64,000 nucleotides of DNA from Adiantum capillus-veneris (taxonomy: Eukaryota; Streptophyta; Polypodiopsida; Polypodiales; Pteridaceae). The notes beneath the pieces are model-generated. The model had not been told where the DNA came from, ran no database searches, and was given only the letters and a program-made list of their open reading frames with translations. Where the stretch lies: positions 87,144,381 to 87,208,380 of the forward strand of contig CM043957.1 of assembly GCA_014529385.2 (NCBI GenBank). The letters run 5' to 3'. Within the stretch, counting starts at the first letter, position 1; each line of letters opens with the position of its first letter. Shown piece by piece: positions 34,401-45,668 of the stretch. A program made the translations under genes and the position numbers.

Positions 34401-34553
34401 ATATATTTTTGAGGTCCCTTGGGAATATTCCTACAATGTTAAAACCTCTCTTCTCATGTGTGGGTGGATGTGTGTGTGTGTCTGTGTGAGTGTTCCGGGG
34501 GGGGAAGAGATTTCAACATTGTAGGAATAATCCCAAGGGACCTCAAAGATATA
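34401..34553. repeat. Inverted repeat, arms about 52 bases, loop about 50 bases
   Basis: The left arm (about 34401-34453, GAGGTCCCTTGGGAATATTC in its core) is the near-perfect reverse complement of the right arm (about 34503-34553, with GAATAATCCCAAGGGACCTC). Mismatches are few. The loop is GT-rich. It could be a foldback or MITE-like relic, or a hairpin-RNA source. Confidence 0.85.
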
Positions 34554-34619
34554 TTCAATGATTCTTGAACTCAAGACATGTTATTCACGAGGGAGCTATA
34601 ATAAACAATGTGCCACACT

Positions 34620-34621
<2 letters not shown>

Positions 34622-34684
<63 letters not shown>
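34622..34684. repeat. (GA)n microsatellite
   Basis: About 31 GA units, 220 bases upstream of the LINE ORF2 start. Confidence 0.98.
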
Positions 34685-34686
<2 letters not shown>

Positions 34687-34905
34687 TTTATTACAGTGCT
34701 TGCCATGCTATGTATACATTCATGAGGACTCCTGGACAGAGGAGGTTGCTTTATGTACGGCTCGCTCTGCTTGGGCTTGGGCCAAGCACTCGTTGCAGTC
34801 ACACCTATCTAGAGGACGTTCAGATGCGGATTACTCCCCATCCAAGCCAGACTTGAAGATAGCCCGTCTAGCTGTTGCGACAACATCTGTTCTCTCTCGC
34901 TCCCC

Positions 34906-35760
34906 ATGAGGATCGTCTCATGGAACGTGTAGGGACTAGGTGGGCCCCAGTTTCAGCATCAGCGGGGCCGACTGCGTCAGGAGCTTCAGTGTTGTCTTGT
35001 GGGAGGAGAGATTAATCTCCTTATGCTTCATTAGAGCCACATTAGACATTGTGGTTAGCTCTTGCGTGGACGATATGACACTTTTTGGTCAGCTGCTTTT
35101 GGACCTGGAGGCGTCCAAGGTGGGGTATGTATGACTATTGCGAACTCTTTACAGCATGCCATTGTGGGTAGAGAGATTATTGTGCCAATAAAGGCTCAGT
35201 GGATTACTATGCAGGTTCAAGGTTACCTAGTGGGCTTCCTGAACATCTATGCGCCCAATGTGGCGAGTGCTCGAGCAGAGTTTTGGTCACAGATAGTGTA
35301 GTCTCTGCCACTGCAGGCAGAACACTGGTGCATAGGAGGGGACTTCAACATGTTGGAGGACCCTTGTGACAGGCTTGGTGGTAGCCACGCTACTGTGCAT
35401 GGAGTTGAGCTAGCAGCTTGGGAGAGGTTTTGTATAACTTTGAGGGTCTCGGATGTTTGGCAGCACTCTGGTTTTGTGAGGCCCCCAGACAGCCTTGCCT
35501 TCTCTCGTTCAGACCGTAGAGCGGGAGGAGTGAATCTATCGCAGATAGATAGCTTCTACACTAGTGACCATTTCAGTGACTTGGGAGGGACAGTGGGCAT
35601 TTTGGCAGGGACTTCCTTCTCGGACCATGCACCAGTGATCCTCACAATGGAAAATAAGCAGAGGAGTGGGAGCATGATGTTTTGCATCCCAGAGAGGGTC
35701 TTGTTGGACTTAGCACTCAAAGAACGGGTAGAGGCTCTATGGACAGAGAGCTGGGACAGG
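34906..35760 (+). pseudogene. LINE endonuclease domain
   Basis: One frame from 34906 to 35760 reads MRIVSWNV, FGPGGVQGGV, NIYAPNVASARAEFW, IGGDFNMLEDPCDR, QIDSFYTSD and SFSDHAPVIL. These are the successive motifs of APE-like LINE endonucleases, including the catalytic GDFN and SDH. The enzyme nicks target DNA to prime reverse transcription. In-frame TAG codons lie at 34930, 35032, 35056, 35299 and 35761. Otherwise the frame is uninterrupted for 285 codons. Most of these TAGs sit where Gln would suit the family. Confidence 0.9.
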
Positions 35761-35819
35761 TAGGATTCTCCTGCTAACGGAGTGGCCTCAGGCCTAGCTC
35801 AGATTATCCGTTTTTTTTC

Positions 35820-37532
35820 CAGGAGTCTCTGATGCGGGCTGCAGCAAAAGAGGAGCAGCAGCGTCTCAGACGGGGCATTGCTTTGCTACAGAGGATGCAG
35901 GAGCAGCATCCAGACAGTCCTTGGTTGGAGGAGCAGCTACAGTAGGCTCGTCAGGAGCTTGTTAGCACAGAGGAGAGGCGACATGAGTTTTCTTTCCGCC
36001 GACAGGCAACTCATTGGACCCAGGTGGGCGACAAAGTGACGGGTGCTTTCTTTGAGGCAGTGGGACCTCGGCATTCGCATGCCAAGGTCAGTCAGTTGAG
36101 GAGGCCCGACGGGTCAGTTGCTTCCGAGCCCGAGGATACGCGTGAAGTTGCTACTAACTTTTATCGTGAGTTACTGTCTGCGGAGCCCCAGTCAGAGCAC
36201 CAGGATGCATGCAAGGAGCAGGTTTGGGCACAGATGCCTTGTCTTGTGACTGAGGAGATGCGTTAGAGGCTTGAGCTACCACTCCAGCTTGAGGAGCTGC
36301 ACACGGCTCTTAGGGCCCTCCCCCGTGGTAGATGTCAAGGTGAGGATGGGCTGACTCCCTGTTTTTTCTTGGAGTACTGGGACCTGCTTGGCCCAGATCT
36401 CTGTAGTGCTTTTAGAACATTTTTCACACATGAGTGATGCCTGACAGCATGAGTGAGGGCCTGATCTACCTCATTCCCAAGGAGGGTGGCTCCTTGGATG
36501 AGATTCGACAGTGGTGCCCCATCACCATCCTCAACTCAGCCTAGAAATTCTTGCCAAGGCTATGAGTCTGAGGATCAGCCACTTCTAGAGAGCCTTATAC
36601 ATGGGACTCAGACAGGTTTTGTCAAGGAACGCAGTATCCTTGACAACATCTTTACTTTTTGGGAGGCTTCTACCCTGGCACGGCTCCATGGTGAGGACCT
36701 AGTGATTCTTCTTCTCGATTTTGAGAAGGCATATGACATAGTTGACTGGGACTTTCTAGAGGGCACTCTACGCAGGATGGGCTTCTCAGATGCTTGGATC
36801 ATAGGGGTGTCAGCTTTGTACATACAGGCTCACAGTCAAGTACTTTGGGCGGGAGGTAGAGGTGATCGCTTCATACTCACACGTTCAGTCAGACAGGGCT
36901 GTCCTCTTGCCCCCTTCCTCTTTCTGTTCTATGCGGAGGCGATAAGCAGGTTTTTGGTGTCGCAGCAGGTTGGTCTACGGGGCTTAGCACTCCCTATTCG
37001 GGGAAATGAGCTTCTGGACGCTGAGTTTGCCGACGACTCAGCCTTGTACTTAGATGTCCAGGAGGCCAACCTTCATAGGTGTGAGCAGGCTCTGGAGACT
37101 TTCTGTTGTGCATCGAGCACACTGATCAACTAGAGAAAGACAGTGGCTTTCTCGCTTGGTAGTGCTCCTGTACCCGATTGGATCCCAGGAGAGGGTTTTA
37201 GGTGGATTCCCCCATGGACTGCAGTTCGGTACTTGGGCTGTCAGGTTGCTTTGGACTTCTCTCCCGAGCAGCAGATTGATCCCCTTCTCCTGTCTATCAG
37301 AAGAAAGTTGTTACATTGGAGCTTAGCACAACTTTCTTTGGCTGGGAGAGTAGTAGTGGCCAACCAGGTGTTGTTGGCGACTATGTGGTACATCACTTCT
37401 TGCTGGATCTTCTCGAGTTCTTGTATCAGCCAGGTAGAGAGGCTGATCAAGAACTTCCTTTGGTCAGGATGTGACACTCAGAAAGCCCGAGCCAAAGTGG
37501 CTTGGCAGGTCATCACTCTTCCTTGTTCATAG
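35820..37532 (+). pseudogene. LINE reverse transcriptase
   Basis: After a shift in a T-run at 35812-35819 the linker reads QESLMRAAAKEEQQRLRR, with TAG at 35943 and 36264. Further small indels lie near 36430 and 36545. The RT core follows in one frame: GFVKERSILDNIF, LLLDFEKAYDIVDW (motif A), RQGCPLAPFLFLFYAEAIS (motif B) and the intact catalytic FADDSALYL (about 37026-37052). TAG at 37131-37133 replaces the Trp usual in LINE LINWxKT, and another TAG is at 37530. LRRMGFSDAWI and YLGCQV further support the family. It performs target-primed cDNA synthesis. Confidence 0.92.
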
Positions 37533-38563
37533 GGAGTGCTTGGGATCATTGACCGAGCACAGCAGAGGAGAGCCCTTCTTGGGAAGTTCATCGTCAGAGG
37601 AATTCTTCCAGGTGAGGAGCCCTGGAAGGAGTTCTTACTACAGCCGCTTCGTGCTAAGGTGCCTCAGGCAGGAGGCCCTTGGCAACCTTCGACCAGATGG
37701 ATCTTCATAGAGATGCGTAGAGTTGGTTTGAGCAGGAGACTGGAGGACTGTTTCACTGTGAGTCTACTTCGATCTTGGGAGCTCTTGCGGCGAGGCCTGG
37801 ATCAGAGATATCCTACTTGCACGAAGGAGCGCCTACGGCAGCCCCTTTTAAGGAACCCCATGGTTAGCACTCAGAGAGGCCACTTGGTTGGTAGTCGGCC
37901 TCAAGTTTCCTGGGTCCCATGGCAGCAGTCCAGCGCGCTCTTTAGGTGACTGGTTAGAGTTCACAGGCTTGTCAGAGGAGGTGCAGGGTTTCCAACTACA
38001 AGGTATGGGAGGTTCTCATCTTCGTCAAGGCCTGCTCAGAGACTGTTCCATCCCCTTTCTTTGAGCTTCAGGGTGGGGGACACCTACAGCGAGTTGCAAT
38101 AGAGGCCCTGCAAGTGGTAGAGTGTTGTTTTCAGAGGATCCGAGTAGTGGGCATCTGTGGGAAGACTTGTGTCATAGAGCCTGACCCAGTAGCTCTTGAG
38201 ACTGGACACTGGAGGCTGTGGGCTTGGGAGTGTTGTCCACTGGCACGAGTACAATGGGATCCTGGTGAGCGGCTCTGGAGGGACCCCTTCTCTTCTACAA
38301 ACCACCCAGGAGTCCCTTTCTTTCAGTACATTGTTCGACTGGGACGTCATATACTAGCAGCACAGAGAGAGGCCCGCCCCTCTGCAACACCTCATTGGCA
38401 GAAGGAGGGTCTCACAACTGAGTTCTTGACAGCCTTCTGGGAGAGGTTGTGGGACTCCAGACAGCCGAGGCGAGCCACCTTATTTCAGTGGCTGGTTGCA
38501 CACATAGCTACAGCAGCTGGGAGCTGGCTAGTGCATAGTGGTCTACGCAGCAACATTACTTGA
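37533..38563 (+). pseudogene. LINE ORF2 C-terminal region
   Basis: The frame continues GVLGIIDRAQQRRALLGKF and, after a TGA near 37947 and shifts, ends with WKEFL- and LWRDPF-type segments and PRRATLFQWLVAHIA. This corresponds to the zf-RVT-type region that follows RT in plant LINEs, although the terminal Cys/His cluster is not reached before the sequence changes at about 38540. Confidence 0.75.
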
Positions 38564-38870
38564 CTTGTCCCTATATCTTTTTGAGAGGATCCCCATTCAA
38601 TTGGATGGTGGATATAGTTTCTTCCAACTAGTGTGCTACAAGCACAAACCCAATTCTTGCTTTCATTGTGGACTTCAAGGGCACATAATCAAGGATTGTC
38701 CCAGCAAGAAAGGCATCAAGGCAACCACTCAATCTCAAATTGATCAAGGAGATAAGCCTTTAACGACCACTCAAATCCCAAAGCCCCCCCCCCCTTCGCT
38801 TAGGCATCAAAGCACCTTCCCAAGAACTCCTCCTCTTCAAGAAAAGGTAAGAAGAAGGTGAAACTTTTGG
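38536..38870 (+). pseudogene. LINE ORF1 (gag-like) fragment with CCHC knuckle
   Basis: The frame reads LDLSLYLFERIPIQLDGG, FQLVCYKHKPNSC and the knuckle CFHCGLQGHIIKDC (about 38658-38700), then a Gln/Thr/Pro-rich tail. This is the C-terminal part of a DUF4283/CCHC-type ORF1 protein of plant LINEs, which binds element RNA. ORF1 normally precedes ORF2, so this fragment belongs to a different LINE copy joined behind the first one. The frame decays after 38870. Weak continuation is visible to about 39000. Confidence 0.8.
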
Positions 38871-39099
38871 CCTTCTTACCCCATTGAATGAAGAAGAAAG
38901 TGTAGCATCCCTAAATTTTGCATCGGTGGAACAACTCAATGCATTGGAAAAAGTGTACAAAGATTCCAAAGAACCCTCCAATAGATAGTGACCCACTCTA
39001 ATGGAAACTTAACAAGACCACAAACAAGTCCTAGAGCCCACAGATTGTGGAGTAGCTACACCTATCAAAGCCTCTAAAAATAAGCCTAAGAAGTAGGCT

Positions 39100-40940
39100 A
39101 TTTTAAGTATCCATGGCATGTACGTCTTTCTTATGTAAAGTCTTTTTCTTTAATACTATTTTCTAAGTGCAACAAGAATTTCCTGCTTTTCCAATCCTTA
39201 TGTTTTATAGACTTGTTGGATTATCAATACCTATAGACATGTAGAAAATGGAATCATTCATTTAGCCCCATGGAACTAGATAGTTTAGGCATGCATGAGT
39301 TGTCCAATGTATGATAATTATTCTCTGGTTAGACCAAATTGGAATTGGAATTGGAAAAGGGACTATATTTTCCTTTATGTGCAGCAAGAATTGCCTGCTT
39401 TTCCAGTCCTTATGTTTTATAGACTTGTTGGATTATCGATACATATAGACATGTAGAATAAGAAGTCAATGGACAAGATACAATCTTGAAAGAGATTTCA
39501 AAATTGTTAGCGTGTTGATCTATTGAGTAACATTGAAGCTAGAGTACTCTGCAAGAACTTTTTGTTCTTCACTGAACTTGGGGTTGTTATTGATGTGAAC
39601 GAGTGCATATTAATGTCTTTATTTCTACCTGTTTTGTAGATTTCCATTTTTCTTTGTGGTGGTGAGTCATGCAAATACTTGAATGTGCTACTTTTGTGTT
39701 CCCAAAGTTCCAAATCTTTAAGTCATAATAATTTTTTGTGAAGAATCATAGTTATTTGTCTTGTGCTCAAGTTGGAAGAGGGTAGCATACCTAAGTAGAT
39801 GAGCATAAGAGGCCCAACTCGGCTTTCACTCAAGTTTCAAGAGCTGAGATAAGTTATGTTGCTCATGCTAGTAGAGATGAGCATAAGAGTCCAGGTCTAT
39901 TAAATTTAAATTAGTGACATGGTGTAGAGCCAACATTAGTGCACAATGCATAGTGAGATGAGCATGATGGGATATCCTCTCATTCCTTCATTATTGCCTT
40001 CATCTTTAAACTACAACATAATATGAGTGGCATTTTGTGCAACTTCCCATGTGCTTCATGTGATTTGAAAAGGAGGGATCTTTATGGTTACATGTCCAAG
40101 TGATAATGTCTCCCAACCTTTCAAATCTTGGTTACTTTATAGCTTATCAGTCCCTAAACTACTCTTTGGCCATTTCATATATGTTTTTTATGCAGGCTAT
40201 ATCCCATTTAGTGGTGGTTGCAAAGAGAGCCATGCCTTGAGCTTTGTGTATGCACAAAGGTATTTTTACATGCACTATGCATAAGCAAATTTCTTTTACT
40301 GATGGTTCTACATGACCTAATGTACTGCATTATAAGACTTTATCTTCGTTATATGTTGTAAGAGAAAATTGTTCATAAGATTCAAGTTTTTTATTAAAAA
40401 ATTAACTAAGGTGAAAGTGTCTCGATGGTCTATGATATCCCTAAGAATAAGAATTTTCAATCATCTACGACATCAAGAAGAGTTTGAAGAGATCATTAGT
40501 TTTCAACCATAGCAAGGGGTACACCACACTCCCTTATCATTAGTTGCCAACCAAGCTAACACTTTTTGGCTCTAAAAATGCTTGCTTTGAATTCATCTAT
40601 CTAGGATGTGAAGAATGCTTACTTTGGTACAATTTCTATTCTTATCACTGAAGGCCATACACTATGCCACCCACACCCGATGTGGTGTATCAGAAGAACC
40701 CATCTCAAGTCACCCAACAAATATTATCTTTCATAGCTCTAGTCATTTCGTTGGAATAATGCAAGAGCATTTGATGAGTAGATCTAGGTGATCAGTTTAG
40801 CATCATTTGCAGATGATTTGGTGTAGCTTGAGATTCTCAAATGCTAGGTCATCATGGCACTTTCCACACCTTTCAAAGATGACACCGTTATTGGTAAGGG
40901 GAGAGAGATATTTTTAGAGGGTCTTGTTGCATGTCATAAA
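39100..40940. other. Non-coding stretch with a spaced direct repeat
   Basis: No gene was recognised. A segment of about 90 bases containing CCTTATGTTTTATAGACTTG and ATATAGACATGTAGAA occurs at about 39150-39248 and again at about 39380-39462. A shorter phrase GATGAGCATAAGAG also recurs near 39800 and 39868. Confidence 0.6.
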
Positions 40941-40949
40941 GAAGGGGAA

Positions 40950-41412
40950 AGCCAATGAGAGGGAACAAGTACAGTGGAAGGAGAAAAAAAGGTTATCTCT
41001 CAACCAAGGAAAACAATGCTTTGAAAAAGCTTAAAGAGAGCTTATCTCTCGACATGTGCTTACTTTGCCAGATCTCTCAAAGCCATTTGAGGTCCAATGC
41101 AACACCTGTGGGGATTGCCTTGGAGTTGTTTTGCTTCAAGAAGGGCACGCCATAGCCTACAAAAGTCAAAGGCTTGGCCTTGTTGAGCAAGCTCTATGGA
41201 TATATGAGAAGGAACTCTTAGCGGTTCTACATGCTCTAGACTCATGGAAACACTATTTATTGGGGACTCCTTTCATTCTGCGAATGGACCACCAAAGCCT
41301 TAAGTACTTCATGACGTAGACCAAGCTCTCCAACAAACAAATGAGGTGGGCAAATTTCCTTTCGCAATTTCATTTTCATATTGCTCAAGTGGTCGATGCA
41401 CTCTCAAGATGA
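40950..41412 (+). pseudogene. Ty3/gypsy RNase H, chromovirus 2
   Basis: The segment reads FEVQCNTCGDCLGVVLLQ, then KELLAVLHALDSWKHYLLG and RMDHQSLKYFMT. TAG at 41317-41319 follows at the place where the family has LTQxKLS. The same frame goes on as TKLSNKQMRW. A TGA at about 41410 interrupts the DALSR motif, where an Arg codon (CGA) is usual. The first conserved Asp of RNase H appears replaced (CNTCG instead of CDACG), so the domain would be inactive. Confidence 0.87.
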
Positions 41413-42440
41413 CCGAGAGTGAATGCGGTATCTATAGCAACTCACAATGATCTATCTTCTATGATAGATGAGTACGCTATCGATCCCGATTTCAGAGATG
41501 TGATTTCAGCCCTTGCACTAGGGAAGAAGGAAGAACCATTTACCCTACAAGATGGTTATCTTATCTATGGCAATAGACTATGCGTTACTAACTCACTACG
41601 TGAGAAAGTAATGTATCTCATGCTCCTCCTTATGCGGGGCATAGAGGGATTCAGTCTACCCTAAAAGGGACAGAAACATACTTCTATTGGCCTTCCATGA
41701 AAGCAAACATACAAGAGTATGTTTCAAAATGTGTGGTATGCCAAAAGATGAAGTTTGATAGAGGGAAGCAACCTCGATTGCTTCAACCTTTGCCAATCCC
41801 TAATTCACTATGGGAGAGCATATCCATGGATTTTATCTTTGGATTGCCCAAGTCTATCCATGGAAATACAGGAATATGGACGATAGTAGACAGACAAACA
41901 AGCACATTTCATACCTGTCAAAAATACTATCAAGGCCCATATCACAAATCTTCAAGTACCACGGCTTGCCAATGTCCATAGTGTCGGATAGAGATCCTAG
42001 AATGACCAGTAATTTCTAAAAGGGTCTCTTTGAGAATTTAGGTACAAGGCTAAATTTCTCTTTGGCCTATCACCCGCAAACGGATGGCCAAATTGAAATA
42101 GCTAACCTAACAATTCTTGATCTACTAAAAGCTTATGTCACATAAGTAGATCAAAAGTCCCAATGGGAGAAGTACTTACCTTTAGTGGAGTATGCTTACA
42201 ATAACACTGTACATACTTCCATGGGAAAAGCACCCTTTGAGGTGATAGAGGGAAGATCAAAAAGTCCCCTGCTACTCAAGGTACATGGAAAGATCTGTGT
42301 TGCACATGAATATAGCCAAGTCCTGCAAGAATCTTTTCAAAAGATTAAGGATGCTATATCCATCTCTCGGCAAAGGCAAAAGACTGTTGCTGATAGGCAT
42401 AGAAGAGCCCTAGACTTTGAACAAAATGATTGGGTCTTGC
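41413..42440 (+). pseudogene. Ty3/gypsy integrase, chromovirus 2
   Basis: The finger Cys pair is intact (YVSKCVVCQKMKFD). The core shows SISMDFIFGLPKS, HGLPMSIVSDRDPRM, YHPQTDGQIEIAN and VEYAYNNTVHTSMGKAPFE, i.e. the DDE triad is visible. Frameshifts near 41640 and 41890 and TAA codons near 42018 and 42143 break it. It is close in sequence to the integrase at 1135-2197, so both elements belong to related chromoviral lineages. Confidence 0.9.
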
Positions 42441-42886
42441 TTAAGTTTCCAAAGGCTTGATTAAGGCACACGACATGCAAGAATCCTACGGGACACCAAA
42501 AGTACTATGCTAAATTAGCAAAACGGTACTATGGCCCCTTTCAGATTCTTAGGCCAATCAATGAGATGACCTATCAACTCAAGTTTCCCAACCATTGGCT
42601 CATACACAATGCTTTCCATGTGAGCCTACTAAAGCCTTACAAAGGAGATCCATCTCAAGAAGCAACCATTGAAGACCCACCGGAGATCGAGGACCAAGAA
42701 GAAGTGCTTCAGCCCAAGTCCATTCTTCGACACACGAAGACAAGGTATTACGAGGCGGTAAGACTATATGTCCATATCTTATCAAGTTTAAAAATTATCC
42801 TTTTGAAGATGCTAGATGGATGGAAGGCATACAATTAAAGGATAACCTAAACCTTGTCAATGCTGACAACAATGATTCTCTAGAGT
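42440..42886 (+). pseudogene. Integrase tail and chromodomain remnant, chromovirus 2
   Basis: RYYGPFQIL and NAFHVSLLKPYKGD mark the integrase tail. A chromodomain follows across a frameshift near 42765 (PYLIKFKNYP and DARWMEG, about 42768-42835). The frame ends with TAA at about 42886. This parallels 2224-2706. Confidence 0.82.
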
Positions 42887-43200
42887 AAGCAAATGTAAAT
42901 ACGTATAAACGAACAAAGTTTCTGTCTTATAAGACTCTCTTTTCTTTATTGTGCGCACATGTTAATAAGTATGCATACTTAGGATCGTGTTTATGGAGCG
43001 ACGTCTCCCGAACACCAAGTAGAGTTTGTCACTCTACTATGGAAGATTGATACGGACTAATGTGCAGACATGCTTGCGACATCTAAGGCTCTCAAGCACC
43101 AAATGGACTAGTCATCCATTCTAGAACGGTGTCGTAGGGTAAAATAGGGATCCTCTCTACCTCATAGGCGAGGACGACTATGATTTCAAGAGAGAGGTAA

Positions 43201-44670
43201 TGTCATAAAAACTAATATCTAATTCTCCCAAATGATTTTCTCATGTTAAACTGATCATTTAATATGGGGAAGTACCAGGGGAGTCAAAGCTAGAATATTG
43301 GTAAGGTTGCCAAACCGGTCTCCACAAGGATCCAATGGAAAGAAAAATAGCAATCCACAAAGGGGGACAATCTGAAAAAGAGCAATGTGCATCACTGTTA
43401 AAAGACCTAAGGTTCAGCTCCATTAAGACTTCCATAGGCTAAGGTTCCAAAACTTCAATTGAAAAGTCCAAATGGTCAAAGCTGGGAAAATTGGATGGTG
43501 GAGGGAAGACTCAAAAGCCTTCCCACATCCCTATCCAAAGCTTCCCCCAGAGGGAATACTGGACACATGGCAGACTCCTAGGCCAATTGCCCCCAATCTT
43601 CCCTTAAAACCTATTGGATGACCAATGAGAATTAAGCTAGAGTAAAATTTGTCTAATTAATTTTAAAATGCTTGATAAAAGAACCGATGGAAAGTTAAGC
43701 TCCCCAGAAGACTATTGGACAGTCTACCAAGGGGTCCAATGAGCATCAAGCAGCCCAATGGCTTGCCCGATTCCTATTCGCTAGACGACTAAAAGGTTCA
43801 AGGAGAGTTCCATAAATTATTTTAATTACCTAAATCTCTCACAAAAGGGGAAAAGCGGACACATGCCACAAGGTTATCAATTATGCTTCTAATTTGTGAT
43901 TGGCTAAGCTTTGCAGGAGCCAATGAGAGGCCAACATGAGTAATTTGCAAGAGGGGTCGACCAAGAAGAGAGAGAGGGTTGCATTTTTGTCTAACACATT
44001 GCTACACACACACAACTCATGTGTGCAAGAAGAACTCCATCTCCTTCTCTAAGCATTGAGAAGTAGAGGCCTACACCAACAACTCTTGGCTATGGAATGC
44101 AAATCCAACCAAGAGCCAAGTTTCAATGGCATGCTCATCTCCTCTACCATGCTATAAGCTAAGCTATGCTATTAGAGTGATTATGTGAGGAGAATACTTC
44201 TTTCTCGTAAGATACATCTTCTTCCTCTCAATCTATCCCCATTCCCTGCTAGCTCTCACCATTTTTGAAGGCATGTGAGGTCTTGGGACTGAGGCTAGGG
44301 ACACTAGGTGTTTTTTCAAGCATAATTTGGTGCATGAAGCTTCCATCTTCATTGCACCAACGATTTTTGTCAAGGAACACAAGAATTGTATTGTACAAAA
44401 GTCTTCTTTGATGGGAGAAGCTATAATACAAAGCCTTTATGGAGGGGGGACTGGCTCCATGTAAATGCGGTCCTCAACAATTGTCAATTGTTCTATTTCT
44501 TTCTCTTCTCAAGTATTGTCAATGCCAAATTAGGTAGGTGTAAATTGCTATGTTGCTTTCTCAAATTAAGTACTCTCTCTATGCTCATTAGAAACTTACT
44601 CTTAATGAAATGCTCACTATGTTATCACTTTCCGCTGCACACAAGTTACTAGTGCATTGAACGTTACAAA
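43201..44670 (+). repeat. 3' LTR of chromovirus 2 (right border approximate)
   Basis: It is preceded by the polypurine stretch AAGAGAGAGG (about 43188-43198) in a GAGGACG context shared with chromovirus 1. It begins TGTCATAAAAACTAATATC. No gene lies inside it. The end is uncertain. Confidence 0.6.
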
Positions 44671-45114
44671 TTTCCTTGATCTCTCTTTTAGGTACTCAAT
44701 GAAGAAGAAGAAGAATATGGAAAGGGTAAGAAGGGTTTCCAGGAGGGGTTTTCACTTGCTCCTGAGAAGGAAGACAATGTGCTTTATGTGCTCCATTGCT
44801 AACACTTGAAAGTTGGGTTTTGGGTGCCTTTTGAAGGCGAACAAGGACAAAGGACAAGAGAAGGAGGGAAGAACATTGGGTTGTTACATTGCATTTCTTT
44901 CCTCTTCCTTTGTCCCTCTGGATCTCGCGATATAATTGAGATTAATGGGTGACAAATTTGCGATTTTTCTCTCTCGAGGGTGATGAAGACTATGGTTCAA
45001 GTATCTATAATGGATACTAGAGTTTAAATCAACCATTTCTTGTACAATTTTTAGCATATTTAATAAAAGTGGCATTTAATTGGGTGTTTGTTGTAGTGTC
45101 TTTGTCTATTTTTG

Positions 45115-45118
<4 letters not shown>

Positions 45119-45184
<66 letters not shown>
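45119..45184. repeat. (CT)n microsatellite
   Basis: About 33 CT units. Confidence 0.98.
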
Positions 45185-45185
<1 letters not shown>

Positions 45186-45668
45186 GTATGTCACAATCAA
45201 TGCCCCGGTGCTGTCCTAGCTCACCTCTCGAACTCATTTTATCCCAACACCATGGCCATCTACTTTTTTTTAGCTACTTCATTGTAAGAAAAAATCTTTT
45301 AACATACGGGTCTCGAGTGGCGTATCGAGTGGCGTCTCGATGGGGGTACGGACGTCAGGTGTCTCCACTCGAGTCTAAACCCCAAAGCGAGGAGTGTATG
45401 ACTGGGGTGACTCCCGGAGGAATAGCGAGTGGTGTGTAGCCAGGAACAGCCGATAGCCACGCAAAACCTGGAGTAGATGGCGATGTCGTGGCTGGTGTGG
45501 GGGCGAGCAAAGAAGGGAAAGGTACAGAGCCTCATCGACTACGAGGCGGTGTCGAAGCATCAACGATGGCATCTCCACAACAACCGTCACCACCACCACT
45601 AGAACGTCGGTGACTAGAAGAGTGTGTACATCTCCTTTTGCTCTAATCGTCACACATCTCCTTTTGCT

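Larger units (their letters stand above)
34906..38563 (+). mobile_element. LINE (non-LTR retrotransposon) ORF2, decayed
   Basis: The order AP-type endonuclease, reverse transcriptase and C-terminal zf-RVT-like region on the plus strand defines a LINE. The frame starts MRIVSWNV at 34906. It carries at least nine in-frame TAG codons, one TGA and several small indels. The 3' part of the C-terminal region, an untranslated tail and a poly(A) end are missing. The sequence passes directly into a LINE ORF1-like fragment at about 38536. Target-site duplicates were not found. Confidence 0.92.
40950..44670 (+). mobile_element. Second Ty3/gypsy chromovirus, 5'-truncated
   Basis: RNase H, integrase, a chromodomain remnant, a polypurine tract and an LTR are present on the plus strand. 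RT and everything upstream are missing. The frame is broken at several places. The LTR starts TGTCATAAAAAC at 43201. Its right border is not certain (candidate ACA ends near 44669 and 44887). Confidence 0.87.

Noticed and set aside
34906-37532. Alternative nuclear code with TAG read as Gln
   Set aside because: The copia polyprotein ends normally with TAG at 31354-31356, and the elements also have TAA or TGA stops and frameshifts. Deamination at CAG in decayed transposons explains the pattern more simply.
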